64,000 nucleotides of DNA. It comes from Azolla caroliniana (taxonomy: Eukaryota; Polypodiophyta). Positions 1-11,040 of this stretch are shown piece after piece. The stretch spans positions 12,648,001-12,712,000 of the forward strand of contig JBHGNT010000009.1 of the NCBI GenBank assembly GCA_043228905.1, written 5' to 3'. The translations under genes and the position numbers were made by a program. The notes under the pieces are model-generated. The model saw nothing but the letters and a program-made list of their open reading frames with translations, searched no databases and was not told where the DNA came from. Within the stretch, counting starts at the first letter, position 1. Each line of letters starts with the position of its first letter.

Positions 1-414
1 ATCAAAGAACCCGTGCTAGCATTGATTGATCACGGATCGGAGATCAGCTTGATGTCCAAGGAATTCTACCGGAAGGGTAAGTGGCCTATTAACACGAATC
101 ATGGGTGGAAGATCCGGGCGGCCACTAAAGCAACAGAAGATCTATTTGCGGCTTGTCCGGATGTGACGATGAAGATCGGGGATGTCGAGATCAACCAAAA
201 TTTCTTCGTACAAGACAAGGTCTCACACTCCGTGATCCTCAGGCAACCTTTTATCACAGCATCACGGATGGAGACGAAGGTGCTCGATAGCGGTGCGGAT
301 TTTGCGCGAATTTGGAGCCAAAACGGAGGGAAATCCGTCCAATTCCTAACTGTGCCGGCAAATCATGAAAGGAACAAGAGAGAGCTCTTGTCCCAAACAA
401 GAATGGATTTTTAG
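1..414 (+). pseudogene. Gypsy G retroviral-like aspartic protease region (partial)
   Basis: Open from the first base, so the N-terminus lies outside the window. The sequence ALIDHGSEISLM is the protease active-site region with the catalytic Asp followed by His-Gly-Ser instead of the usual Thr/Ser-Gly-Ala. A second conserved block, a hydrophobic stretch followed by ILRQPFITASRMETKV, corresponds to the flap and C-terminal part of the protease. The frame closes at a TAG at 412-414. Downstream in all frames (about 415-700) the protein is broken by several stops, so this is a dead Pol fragment. It would cleave the polyprotein in an active element. Confidence 0.75.
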
Positions 415-702
415 AGCGGACTGTTGCGGAGTGGGGAAGTGATAGTCCGAGAAGCCTTGATACCCCACACAGGAAGATACCTCTCGGTGCAAAACAAGTA
501 CGAATCGTTCTGGATGGGGCATCCACGTACACGGCCGTAACCGGAGGAATGAAGAAAGAATACCGAAAAGTGGAGGATAAGTTACGGTCGGCATCAATAA
601 TAAAAGAAGACGAAGAAATCGTGGGAATAGTCGAAGAAGTGTTCTATGGGAGCACACTACAACGGCTTGAAGAGCTCACGGAAGATACAAGCTAGGGAAA
701 CC

Positions 703-1330
703 GGGTAATTCCGGTGGAGTTGGTCGAGATGTACGAGATCATTGTGAAAATGGGGCTGGATGCGATCCGCAAAGAATAAGCAATGGTAAGTACGAAATAC
801 AAGACCGTGGAGAAGAAAGTGAAACCGGCCACGAGACCGTTACCCACAGATAGCGAACAAAAGAGGATAGAAGTCTCGGGGGATCCGACACTTCGGAAGT
901 CCATGGATATCAGACATGCCTTCACGGATGAGACCCGGAGAAAACTTCGGATCGGTGGAGGTGGGTTCCTATTAAAGAATGAAGAAGAACGATTATGTGG
1001 GATGCTAGAGCGACATGGGTAATTCCGGTGGAGTCAGTCGAGATGTACGAGATCATTGTGAAAATGGGGCCGGATGCGCTCTGCAAAGAAGAAGCAATGG
1101 TATGTACGAAATACAAGACCGTGGAGAAGAAAGTGAAACCGGCCATGGGACCGTTACCCGCAGATAGCGAACAAAAGAGGAAAGAAGTCTCGGGGGATCC
1201 GACACTTCGGAAGTTCATGGATATCGGACATGCCTTGACAGATGAGACCCGGAAGAAACTTCGGATTGGTGGAGATGGTTTCCTATTAAAGAATGAAGAA
1301 GAACGATTATGTGGGATGCTAGAGCGACAT
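703..1330 (+). repeat. Tandem duplication, two 314-bp units, inside gypsy G
   Basis: Both units start GGGTAATTCCGGTGGAGT (703 and 1017) and end GAGCGACAT (1016 and 1330). They differ by scattered substitutions. A 314-base unit is not a multiple of three, so the duplication itself shifts the reading frame. The second unit runs in frame into the linker before RT; the first does not. Confidence 0.9.
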
Positions 1331-1459
1331 GGGAGACTATTTGCATTTACATCGAAAGAAATAGGATGCGCTGACCTGAAGATAGTGGAGCCGATGGTGA
1401 TCTTCACGATTGACCATGTGTCATGGAACCTGAAGCCGATTCCGGTGCCACGGGCGCAT
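1017..1459 (+). pseudogene. Gypsy G linker between protease and reverse transcriptase
   Basis: Open frame of about 147 codons reaching the copia F insertion at 1459. It contains a charged region (KYKTVEKKVKP), a block with GGDGFLLKNEEERLCGMLE and a Trp-Asn-Leu-Lys-Pro-Ile-Pro-Val-Pro stretch, which in this kind of gypsy element lies just ahead of the RT fingers. The frame continues in the same register at 6657 once F is removed. I recognise no enzymatic motif here; it is Pol by position only. Confidence 0.65.
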
Positions 1460-1846
1460 TGTAGAAAGTAGCGTGCGGAAGCAGGTATGAAGACCGAACA
1501 GAAGGACGGAAACTCAGGTTCAATGGAGAGCTTGAGCTTACACGGTATACGCAGGAGAGACAGAGAGAGTAGACACAAAAAATATATTCAACAATAATAC
1601 TCCAGTCTGTACATAAGACGTGCTCAGTGAACACTTTTATACAAGTCCTAGAAGGACTGATCGAAGTACTGACAGTACTTCAATGCTCATCAAGAGCTCC
1701 TACACTAACTCCCAAATATATTCCTCACGGAATATCTTTCCTAACGACCTCCCGGTTTACGCACTCGGCCTAACCAATCGGTCCCAACCGATCCGGTCCT
1801 CGGTTTCTTCAGCCGATCCGGCCGATGTTGAGCTTGTCTCTCAACA
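1460..1846 (-). repeat. Copia F 3' LTR
   Basis: 387 bp, beginning TGTAGAAAGTAGCG and ending GTCTCTCAACA on the plus strand; on the element strand it reads TGTTGAG...CTACA. The preceding polypurine tract lies at about 1847-1860. The 5-base target duplication CGCAT is immediately outside at 1455-1459. Confidence 0.95.
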
Positions 1847-1860
1847 CTCCCCCTCAAGCT

Positions 1861-2380
1861 CAACTTGAGGCTCTTCGGGACCTTCACAGCGCCGGTTCCT
1901 CCTGGCTTCTCGCCTTGCTCGCGCTCCTCGACATGTTCGACTCCGCACACTTCGACCCTTCCGGTCGGCTTGTCTGCTCATGCGGCCTTTATCAGCTCTT
2001 CTGCTATTGCGGTGTTGATGCTTCTGTTGCTGCCTTTTCTTCCACTTGGGCCTCGGTTGATTCAGCGTATCTGAATCAAACATCCGAACCGACTCGGCTA
2101 CCTCCGATCGGTCTTCGCTCTCGTCCGAGTTGGCTGTCTCCAACTCATGTTCGGTCATCTCGCCCTCGATGGCGTCATCTTCCCCATGCGTGGTTGCCTT
2201 CGGCTCTCTCCTTCAGTTGCTCCCCTTCTGTCCGCTTCCGAACTTTTCCGCGGGTCCGCCCTCGGCTTCTTCAGCCGATCCGAAGTCGAACTTGACAACC
2301 GACTTGGTGTCGCGGTCTCCGCTCCATTCCTGCTGCCTTGCTTGGTCTTTCGGGACCGTTCTCCCCCTCAAGTTCGGCAC
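1861..2380 (-). other. Copia F noncoding tail between RNase H and 3' LTR
   Basis: About 520 bp between the end of the RNase H frame and the polypurine tract. It is rich in CGGTTCGGA-like words. A related tail follows RNase H in copia J (59419-59662); both carry the string GATACGCTGAATCAAC, so the tail belongs to the family. No convincing protein is seen. Confidence 0.6.
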
Positions 2381-4113
2381 GTCAAGGTGACGCAATCCGA
2401 GCGCACCTGAGAATTGCCGCACCTTGTCCAGACCAAGAGGTTGGTGAAGATGTCGGCAGCCTGCCGATCCATCGGAATGTACTGAAGTTTGACTTCACCA
2501 GAAAGGACATGCTCACGGACAAAATGGTAGTGCACCTCAATGTGCTTGGTCCATGCGTGGAAGACGGGGTTCTTCGCGAGTTGGATGCTGCACCGGTCCG
2601 ATATAGCAGTCTGCGGTCCTTAGTGCCGCTTACGTACCGAAGTACGCATTGCGCACACTAAAGGTGCTCCTCAATAGGTCGCGCCATGAACTGACTGATC
2701 ACCCCGACCGGATAACTGAGGTCGGGTCGGGTGATGGTCAAGTATATGAGGCTTTCGACAATTTGTCGGAACCTCGTCGGGTCGTATTCCTTTCCCGTAT
2801 CGGGACGAAGCTTGACGGTTCTGTCCAAAGGAGTCGAGACGGACTTACAATCGGCCATCTCGAGCTTGAAGAGCATACTCAGCACGTAATGACGTTGGCT
2901 GATCAATATGCCTTCGGGGGTACGGATCACTTCGATCCCGAGGAAGTAATGAAGGTCCCCCAGATCCTTCTTGTCGAACGATGCCGCAAGCTGGAGCTTG
3001 ACGCGATCGATTTCACCTAGGTCGACGCCGGTGATGACCAAGTCATCAACATATAGTAAAATACTAACCGGTCCGAGTTGACCTTTCCGGATGAACAGGG
3101 AAGAGTCCATCCGACGCAGTTGTTGCGTGATCTTCGCGTTCCAGGAACGCGGGGCTTGCTTCAGTCCGTAAAGGGACTTCTTCAGTCGGCATACTACCTA
3201 GGAGTTCGTTCCGGAGTGAAATCCGGGGGGCTGTACCATGTACACCTGTTCCTCAAGGTCACCTTGCAAGAACGAATTCTTTACATTCATCTGATGTAAG
3301 TGCTACTGCGAGCAAAACACGGACGGTCGTCATTTTCGCAACCGGCGCAAACGTCTCATCGTAGTCGATGTCGTGTTTTTGCGCGTAGCCCTTATCCACT
3401 ACCCAAGCCTTGTACCGGTTAACGGAGCCATCGGTGTTGTACTTGACCTTGTACACCCACCTACACCCGATCGGTTTTACCCCTGTTGGTGCGTCAACCA
3501 GGTCCCAGGTCTCGTTCTCCGCCAATGCGTGCATCTCTTCCTCCATCGCGGCACGCCAATTCGCGTATTTAGCCGCTTCTACGTAGCTCTCCGGCTCACG
3601 CACTTCCGCTACACGGGTCATGTACGCATAATGATGCGCCATGTACTCGTTGTATCCGAACCACAAAACAGGATTCTTCTGGCGGGTAGATCGGCGTAAT
3701 CTCACATTAGCCGATGTCGAGGCCTTCTCGGTCGACGCGGTCTTCACCTTTAAAGACCCGTCACCGGTTCCCTCGGAGTCAGACTCATGTCGGTCTGACT
3801 CTTTCCTATCCGTGCCGGAATCTGACACCTTCTTCTTCCCTTTCTCTTTGCGTGTAAGCCGTCTCCTCGGCTTCCTGCGCGGGGAATGCACGGCCGAGTC
3901 TCCACTACTCGCCGGCTCTTCATCGGACTAGTCGTACCGACTCAGTCGTCCAATCGGTCCACTTAACCGGAGTGAAATCAGACTCTCGTCGCGGATCTCG
4001 ATTTCGGGCTCATCTGGAGGTATCTCGGCCTCGCTGACCTCATCGTCAGAGCTCGGATTTGAGTCGGGGTTCCGAGTCGGGCTGGTACCAGGACGCGGAC
4101 TCGTCAAACACAA
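2381..4113 (-). pseudogene. Copia F reverse transcriptase and RNase H, broken
   Basis: Transcribed right to left. Around 3330-3560 the conserved copia RT start is readable (TWDLVDAPTGVKPIGCRW and then a KGYAQKHDIDYDETFAPVAK block). The catalytic YVDD lies at about 3040-3060 within LLYVDDLVITG. RNase H follows, with the conserved block matching HIEVHYHFVRE near 2520-2560. The region around 3110-3260 and several other points change frame, so no continuous enzyme can be made. The RT copies element RNA into cDNA in cytoplasmic particles in active relatives. Confidence 0.8.
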
Positions 4114-4171
4114 CGTCGCAGCTTACACGTGCTTGTTTGGTGCGAGGGTTATAGCACTTATAACCCTTCTG

Positions 4172-5184
4172 CTAGTCCGAGTAACCGACCAAGATGCATT
4201 TCTCGGCCTTTGCGTCCAGCTTCCTCCTTTTCTCCTTCGGTATATGCACATATGCAATGCTACAGAACACCCTCAAGTGTCGCAAGTTCGGCTTCGTTCC
4301 GAAATATAGCTGGTGCGCCGACACTCTTTCTCCGATCCGGTTCTGGATGTATACCGTGGTCCTTACCGCCTCGACCCAGTAGAACTTGGGCAAGCTCTTC
4401 TCCTCCAGCATTGCCCGTGTCGCTTCCACAATTGACCGATTCTTTCTCTCGGCCACGCCGTTCTGCTCCGGCGTGTATCTACAACTGAATTCGCGGCGAA
4501 TTCCCATTTGTTATAGGTAACCGTTGAATTGACCGGAAAAGTACTCTTTCTCGCCATCCGACCGCAGGCACTTGATCTTTCGTCCTGTTTCCGTTTCCAC
4601 GAACCCTTTGAGGTCCCGGAAATAGTCGAAGACTTCGCTCTTCCTCTCAATCAGGTAGATCCACGTGTGCCGCGTGTGGTCGTCGATGAAGGAGACGAAA
4701 TATCGGCTCCCGCCAAGACTAACGTTTTGTGTCGGCCCCATACATCGCAGTGTATAAGGTCGAGCTTATTCCGGCTCCGGTTTCGCTCGTTTGGAAAAGG
4801 AAGTCGGTGTTGCTTCCCGAGCTGGCAGGCTTCACAAATTTGTGCCTTTCGGCCACTAAATTTGGGCAATCCGAATACTACCTGTTTCGATTGCAGATCT
4901 TGAAGCCGTTGGTGGTTGACGTGGCCTATCCGCTTGTGCCACAAGTCGATGTCCGACTCGGTCTTTTGTCCCTTCGCGAACATTGCGGTGCCGCCGTCAG
5001 TGGAGTTGAGGATGAACATCCTCCCGTCTCTACGCCCTTGCGCAATCACATGGCCTTCTTCCTCACTTAAGCACCCGAGGTGTGTAAACCGAACCTCTAT
5101 CCCTTGGTCGACGATCTGTCCGAGTGAGAACCACTCCTTATGGCTCGTCATGTGGTTTGACGCGCCAGAGTCTACGTACCACAC
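4172..5184 (-). pseudogene. Copia F protease end and integrase, broken
   Basis: Starts with the protease active site WYVDSGASNHMTSH (canonical Asp-Ser-Gly-Ala). Then comes the integrase zinc-binding module (WHKRIGHVNHQRL ... CEACQLGKQH, a His-His-Cys-Cys pattern), the first catalytic Asp in HCDVWG, the second in CLRSDG, and the third residue Glu in NGVAERKNRS near 4440-4460. Frames change near 4700 and 4510. All three catalytic acids are still readable, unlike copia C where the Glu is Lys. Integrase would join cDNA ends to host DNA. Confidence 0.8.
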
Positions 5185-5365
5185 CTCGTCCGATCTCGGG
5201 GTGGTCTATTTCATTGAGTTTGCTTCGTGTCTCGTCACGAAGGCAGTCCCTTCTCCGGCTCTCCCGGAGTCTTCGGCGTAGTGCGATCGCTGCCGATTTC
5301 CCTTGTCGGTATGTCTGGAGTCGTTCCCGGAACCAGTTCTCTCCGAATCGGCGTGCTTCTTCCAA

Positions 5366-6195
5366 CACTCACTTTCTCTGTGGCCTTTCTTGCCACAGTA
5401 CCAGCACTCCGCGATGGATTTCCCTTGCCGGTTCTCATCGCTTCGACTCCCCCTGTTTCCGAAGGGTCCGAAGTTGCTGTCGGCATCACTTCAGTGCCTT
5501 CTTCCCTGATCTTGTCGGCCGCCTCCATTGCACGCCGACTCGCCTCGTCCTCCACATCCACGGGGCCTATCTCCCTCCGTGTATAGCATTCTGTTGTCGG
5601 TGTGCATGCTTGTAGAAGCACCCACGTGGTTCTTCTCTACGAGGAGCATTGACTGTAAGTCAAAGAAGGACGGTGTATTCTCCCGGGTACACACAGCCGT
5701 TCGGAACGCTCCGAACTTCGACACCAAACCTCCGAGACAGATCTGGACCATCTCGCTCTCCTCGATGTTCACCTCTATGGAGGCGAGGGAGTCGCAGATA
5801 TCCTTGATCTTCGAGGTATAGTCTACCACCGACAAGTCGCGTTGTCGTAGGTTGCTCAACTCCTGTCGGAGCTGAAGCTTCCTGGCTGTGGTGCTCGCGG
5901 TGAAAATCTTCTTCAGATTTTGCCACGCACCCTTCAGCGTCTTTGCATCCCGAACATAGCTCAATAGTTGTTCGCCCACACACGACGCGAAGCAGTACAA
6001 TACCCTACTCGCCGATTGCTCCCACAACGGGAAGTCTCTGTGTGTCGATTCGGGTGCCGCGTCATTAGCTCCTTCGACATAACTCCAGTAGTCGTGCCCG
6101 AGCAGGTACTGGTGCATCTTGTAGGACCAAGACACGTAGCTGGTTCTGTCGAGCTTCTCTGTTGGAAGCGAGCTCGCCATGCCTCTATCCATCAT
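5366..6195 (-). pseudogene. Copia F Gag (UBN2-like) with zinc knuckle, frameshifted
   Basis: The first 230 or so residues are in one frame: MASSLPTEKLDRTSY, then a helical capsid-like domain with the block TARKLQLRQELSNLRQRD and MVQICLGGL, typical of copia Gag. A shift near 5580 moves the rest to another frame, where the nucleic-acid-binding zinc knuckle CWYCGKKGHRESEC is readable at about 5366-5410. The start ATG chosen lies 57 bases beyond the PBS. Gag packages the element RNA. Confidence 0.8.
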
Positions 6196-6251
6196 TCTTC
6201 TCGTTCTTCTTCGTCAAGCTGTGTCGGCTGCAGAGAGGTTCTCAACCCTCG

Positions 6252-6264
6252 CGCTTTGATACCA
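6252..6264 (-). other. Copia F primer-binding site
   Basis: TGGTATCAAAGCG on the minus strand, directly abutting the 5' LTR, matches the 3' end of plant initiator tRNA-Met except for G to A at one position relative to the usual TGGTATCAGAGC. Confidence 0.85.
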
Positions 6265-6651
6265 TGTAGAAAGTAGCGTGCGGAAGCAAGTATGAAGACC
6301 GAACAGAAGGAAGGAAACTCAGGTTCAATGGAGAGCTTGAGCTTACACGGTATACGCAGGAGAGACAGAAAGAGTAGACACAAAAAATATATTCAACAAT
6401 AATACTCCTGTCTGTACATAAGACGTGCTCAGTGAACACTTTTATACAAGTCCTAGAAGGACTGACCGAAGTACTGACAGTACTTCAATGCTCATCTAGA
6501 GCTCCTACACTAACTCCCAAATATATTCCTCACGGAATATCTTTCCTAACGACCTCCCGGTTTACGCACTCGGCCTAACCGATCGGTCTCAACCGATCCG
6601 GTCCTCGGCTTCTTCAGCCGATCCGGCCGATGTTGAGCTTGTCTCTCAACA
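6265..6651 (-). repeat. Copia F 5' LTR
   Basis: 387 bp, same ends as the 3' LTR, with around nine substitutions relative to it. The CGCAT target duplication follows at 6652-6656. The distal sixty bases contain repeated CCGATCCGG words. Confidence 0.95.
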
Positions 6652-6656
6652 CGCAT

Positions 6657-8452
6657 ATTCCGAAAATCATTGACTTGCTCAAGGAGAAGGTGGTGATAGG
6701 CATTCTAGAGCCATCAAATGCTCTGTACTCAAATCGATGGTTTACGGTTCCGAAGAAGAATGGGTTACTCCGATTTATTCAAGATTTGCAACTGGTGAAC
6801 AAGGTCACGATCCGGAACTTCGGAGTCTCTCCGATAGTGGACAAATTTGCGGAAGCATTTTCCAGTCACGCGATATACTCCATCGGAGACCTATACTCCG
6901 GATATGACCAATTCCAACTAGCTGTGAAGAGCCGAGACATCACTACCATGCGGACACCGATAGGATTAGTCCGGATGTGTACGCTACCACAAGGCGCGAC
7001 GAACTCGGTCGCACATATGATGAATGCGATGAACAAGGTGCTTCGAGACTGCATTCCGGAGATAACGATGCCGTTCCTAGATGACATTCCAATGAAAGGA
7101 TGCGCGGTAGAAGAAAAACACGAAACTATGGATGATCGGGAATGCCGAAAGTTTGTAGTCAACCATATTCGCAATTGCGAGAAAGTGCTTCGAAAGTCAG
7201 AAGATGTGCACCTAACACTTTCCGGAGAGAAATCAGCATTCGGACAAGAAGAAATATTGGTAGTCAGACATCTATGTGGGCCCTACGGCCGAAGACCGTC
7301 CCCAACCAATATCAATGCGATTCAAGCTATGAAAGAAGTATGCGAGTCACAATCCGAAGTTCGAAGGTTTCTTGGAGCATGTGCATTCTACCACATATGG
7401 ATTCCGCACTATGCACATATAGCGGACCCACTCTATCAGTTGTTGCGGAAGGGTAAGAAGTTTGAATGGAAACCGGAGCATACCAAAGCCGTGAAGAAGC
7501 TCAAGAAATCACTACGGAGGGCAGAAGCACTAAAGAAGCCGAACTATGACCAACCGATCATAGTAACGGTTGACACAAGTCCAACCGGAATCGGATGGGT
7601 CATCAATCAAGCCGATCTAGAAAGTTCGCGATATCCGATCCGATTCGGAGCAATGGTTCTCAACGAAAGGCAACGCCGATATGCACAAGTTAAAAGAGAA
7701 TTATGGGGAGTCCTGTCGGCAATCAAATCGAATCGAGATTATTTGATCGGAGCCGAAGTAGTGATCGAAACGGATTGTCTTCCGATACTCGGGATGATGC
7801 GGTGTTGCACGATACCGGATGTGGCTATGCTAAGATGGATTGCATATGTTAAGTCACTTAATCTGGAGGTAAGACACATCTCTCGAAAAGACAACGCTGT
7901 AGCGGATATGCTATCAAGGGCGCGGTTCGGAGATGACATGACCGAATCCGATAATGAAGAAGTTTCTGAAGACTACTTTGCTTCAAAGCACATATCCTGG
8001 GTGGACGTAATCCAAGAATTCCGAGAAGAAGAGTACGAGGGAGAAAGCTTGTTGATCGGGAAAATGCTATGAGAAATCGAGGAATCATCGGACAATAAAG
8101 AGAAGAGAGTTGAGATCCAAAGTAAGAAACGACAAGTCCGAAAGTTCTTCTTGAAAAATGGAGTTTTATGGAGGGAGCCGAAAAGACCGGGTGGCATGCC
8201 ACTTCGAGTAGTCAAGACAAAAGAGCAACGAAACCAGGTAATGTCTGAATTTCACGAATCTGATTGGGCTGGACATCGGGGAACATGGGCAACATTTGGG
8301 AAGATCAAGCAAAGATATTGGTGGAAGAATATGTACAAAGATGTCGCGGAGTTCACGGAAAGCTGCGAGAAGTGTCAAAGCTACTCCGGAGTTCGACACC
8401 GAGATGAGTTACATCCGACATTCTCACCGACAATCAAGCCTGCTCAGTTCTG
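6657..8452 (+). pseudogene. Gypsy G reverse transcriptase, RNase H and integrase N-terminus
   Basis: Single frame of about 598 codons interrupted once by TGA at 8070-8072, where a CGA Arg codon would restore flow (C to T at CG). RT motifs: WFTVPKKNGLLRFIQDLQ, then FLDD in place of YLDD near 7075. RNase H motifs: VDTSPTGIGW, KRELWG and ETDCLPIL carry the Asp, Glu and Asp residues. Integrase zinc module: HESDWAGHRG ... CEKCQ. The catalytic integrase core is missing because the element stops at the junction with H. The first codons follow the CGCAT target duplication of copia F. Confidence 0.85.
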
Positions 8453-8830
8453 AGGCATAACGGGGGGTCGAGGGTATACGTGGCCGAACTCATGGAGTAC
8501 ACGGGCAATTTCTCGGAATAACATATCTTCTCCGCCCTCTGTCCTGTAGCCCTTGCTGGTCAGACAATACTCGCTGAAGTATTTGATGAGCCGTTCGGAG
8601 GTAGGGTTGTCAATAGTATAGATGCCCCCCTCCGGAAGGCCTGTTAGTGCACGGATAGCTTCCTCCGTGATCAACTCGGTGTCAATTTCTTTAATGATCT
8701 TGTCAGCTTCTCTGTGTGGTGGTGCTTCCATGATTGTGAGGTACTCCTCCAATCCGTGTTGTCGTAGCCATTTCTTGGCGGCCTCGGAGAGAATTTGACA
8801 GTCCATGTCTGCGTCGAGGTCGGACAGCAT
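8453..8830 (-). CDS. Extra ORF of gypsy H downstream of integrase, truncated
   Basis: About 126 codons open, starting MLSDLDADMDCQILSEAAKK. Blocks shared with gypsy K (61060-61400) include SEAAKKWLRQHGLEEYL, TGLPEGGIYTIDNP and LFREIARVLHEFGH, so both copies keep recognisable sequence and probably stem from a real protein. The frame hits TGA where K has CGA (Asn-Arg-Ala-Gly-Leu), then homology ends at the junction with G. No enzyme motif is recognised. In K the same protein carries an AT-hook-like GRP core and long coiled coils. Function unknown. Confidence 0.55.
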
Positions 8831-9252
8831 TGGTGAGGGTTGTGTATGAGGAAGCTCTGTGTATGAGGAAGCTCTGTGTGAGGAGGCTCTGTGTGAGGAA
8901 GCTATGTGTGTGTTGGCTCTCTTCTGATGATCTTCAAGCGCCTATGTGCATTTGTGCTCCTTGGTTCGCGAAAGAAGAAGGTCTTGATACGGGGGGGGTT
9001 TCTCTCTGCAACTTGGCGCATTTTTCAAGCCTACGTGTGTGCAGGTCGTGTACTATAATAGCATTACGTGCCATGTGGCGGTGGTTTAATGCCCTATTCA
9101 TAACCCCCTCGTACCTTTTTGAAGTGCCTCTTTACTCCTCGTTTGCATGGCCATTCACACCACTCCTTTGCATGATTTCTTTGATTCGTTTCGATTTTTT
9201 TTATTTTTTTATTTTTTTATTTTTTTATTATTTTTTAATATCAATTGTTAGG
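8831..9252 (-). other. Spacer of gypsy H with short tandem repeats and T-tract
   Basis: Between the integrase C-terminus and the extra ORF. Near 8837-8920 a GTGTGAGGAAGCTCT-like unit repeats four or five times. A T-rich tract with repeated ATTTTTTT lies at 9197-9240. No supported gene. Confidence 0.6.
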
Positions 9253-10552
9253 TTAATTCGTCTCCGGTCCTATCGGACCCTTACCCGAATGAGGAATCTT
9301 GCCGGCCTCGTGACGGTTTGCCGTCCTCTTATCCAACCCGTGTGCCAGCTCTTTGTCCCCCTTACCGGCTTCGTTGTTGTTGATTGCTAATCGGGTTGCC
9401 GTTGTTTCCGGTATGCCGTTATCTGGTTTGGCATCGGCCTTTCCTTGTTCAAATGGGTTCCTCGGCATGGGTTCCTTGTATGGCTTTAGTCGAAATCCGT
9501 TGACCCACTTACCCAGGACCTCGCCGGCAAGTGTACCTAACTCGTAGGATCCATTGAACTCGCGTGTGATCCAGTACGGTCCGGTCCACCAAAACCGTAG
9601 TTTCCCCGGCATTTTTCCCATCCGGGTTTGGAACACTAGTACCGGCTTGCCGATTCCAAACATCTTTTCATTTCCTTTTCGGTGCCAATCCACAAACGCC
9701 TTTCTTCACCACTACTCCAGTTCTAGGTGCATGATACCCGCTAATCAATGTTCTTCTAGTTCACACAGAGCTACTAACGGAATTGCCTCTGATTCCTTCT
9801 CGTTTAACCGTTCCCTAACCTGAATCTGTAAGCTCGGGACCTGGAACTCTATCGGCATGACGGCCTCCAATCCGAATGCTAGCCGAAACGGTGTGGTTTG
9901 GATGCTTGTTTTGTAGGCTTGTCCGGTAAGCCCAGAGTGCGTTGTGCAACTTCGTATCCCAGTCTGTCCGGTTTTCGTTGACGATTTTCCGAAGGATGTT
10001 CTGTAGCGTTTTGTTCGTCGACTCGGCTAACCCGTTTGCTTGCGGATAGTATGGCGTGCTCCGTTTATGCACCACGGCATAGAACGACGTCAAGCTTTCC
10101 ACCACTTGGCCGAGGAAGTGCCCTCCTTGGTCACTTATTAGCTCGATCGGGCATCCATACCTGCACCAGATGTATTCATACAAGAATTTCGTCGTCGACG
10201 CCGCGGTGTTGTTGCGCAAGGCTTTGGCTTCTACCCATTTCGTGCAGTAATCCATTGCGACAATTACATACCGGTTGCCGGTTTGCATTGTCGGTGGTTT
10301 AAATGGACCCACAAAATCCAGCCCCCATTTTTGAAATGGTTCTAACGGCAATACTGGCTGGTGCGGCATCCTAGCTTGTTCGGTTGGCTGGCCCATTCGT
10401 TGACATAAATCGCATTCTTTAGCATACCGGACCGCATCATTCAATGTTGTCGGCCACCATAGGCCACTCTGCCATATCTTCCTTGTCGTAGCATCTCCGG
10501 CGACTCCGCAGTGTGCTTCTCGTAGTATTATATCCTTCTCGTCGTTGCGCAC
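9253..10552 (-). pseudogene. Gypsy H integrase, core intact, C-terminus frameshifted
   Basis: Zinc module: EAHCGVAGD ... CDLCQRMGQ. Catalytic core: first Asp in GLDFVGPF, second in ELISDQGGHF, and Glu in YYPQANGLAESTNK, the DD35E pattern. After about residue 220 the frame shifts (near 9900), and the C-terminal GPY-type module continues at 9253-9693 with GKPVLVFQTRMGK and WTGPYWITREFNGSYEL. The sister copy in gypsy K has the same order. Would catalyse insertion of the cDNA. Confidence 0.8.
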
Positions 10553-10756
10553 CGCCCGTCGCCATATACCGTCCGCGCCTTTGTGTTATAGCGTGTCCCG
10601 TAATAAACAGAAGTGTCGGCTTTGTACCGCCAGGCGTTTCCTCTCATCCCGGTTCATCTCCTCCGGAGGCAATCCGGTGCTTAGAAATTGTTGCATATTC
10701 GTTAGCCACTTATCTTCTTGTGCCACCATTTCATTTGTTGCCGTTTCCGTGGTGAC

Positions 10757-11040
10757 TCAAAATAGCTCAGCATCCGGAAACTCGTCCGGGATTCCGTCAC
10801 CAGTCTCGCCGGAATCTAACCGGCTCAAATAGTCTGCTACTGCGTGTTGTATGTCGGGTCGGTGGAATATTTCGAACTCAAATTCCTGCAACAGTAACGT
10901 CCACCGTGCCAACTTACCGGTTAGTGACGCTTTGGAAACTAAATAGAGGAGTGCCGAATGATCTACGTGGAAGGAAAATTTCCTTCCTAGCAAATAATGT
11001 CTGAATTTTGTCATGTTGTAGGTCCAACACTTCATCTGTA
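10757..11040 (-). pseudogene. Gypsy H RNase H remnant
   Basis: Readable blocks are FRHYLLGRKFSFHVDHSALLY, KLARWTLLLQEFEFEI and HRPDIQHAVADYLSRL, the C-terminal half of a gypsy RNase H with its conserved tail. It is joined on its upstream side directly to RT residues, showing an internal deletion that removed the RT palm (YxDD) and the N-terminal half of RNase H. Confidence 0.75.

Larger units (their letters stand above)
1460..6651 (-). mobile_element. Ty1/copia retrotransposon F, structurally complete, coding decayed
   Basis: Two 387-bp LTRs (1460-1846 and 6265-6651) with TG...CA ends flank a minus-strand internal region ordered gag, protease, integrase, RT, RNase H, the copia order. A 5-bp target duplication CGCAT lies at 1455-1459 and 6652-6656. 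The primer-binding site begins TGGTATCAAAGC directly inside the 5' LTR and a purine tract (GCTTGAGGGGGAG on the minus strand) precedes the 3' LTR. The LTRs differ at roughly nine sites by eye (about 2%), so insertion is older than that of A or B. The insertion splits gypsy G. Frameshifts and stops break the polyprotein. Element J belongs to the same family. Confidence 0.95.
1..8452 (+). mobile_element. Gypsy-type retrotransposon G, decayed, split by copia F
   Basis: Order of parts is protease, linker, RT, RNase H and integrase zinc region, the gypsy order. The element is entered mid-protease at the left edge and stops abruptly near 8430-8452, where sequence of element H begins in the opposite strand. 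Removing copia F (1460-6651) and one copy of its CGCAT target duplication rejoins the reading frame exactly across the linker, ending in Arg-Ala on the left and continuing His-Ile-Pro-Lys on the right. No LTR of its own is visible. The long conserved protease and RT blocks remind me of retroelements common in fungal genomes, but that is recollection and not a search result. Junction with H is uncertain by about 20 bases. Confidence 0.8.

Noticed and set aside
922-1578. Minus-strand ORF of 218 codons opposite gypsy G linker
   Set aside because: The plus strand reads known Pol blocks at this position; the minus frame is a shadow of the 314-bp duplication.
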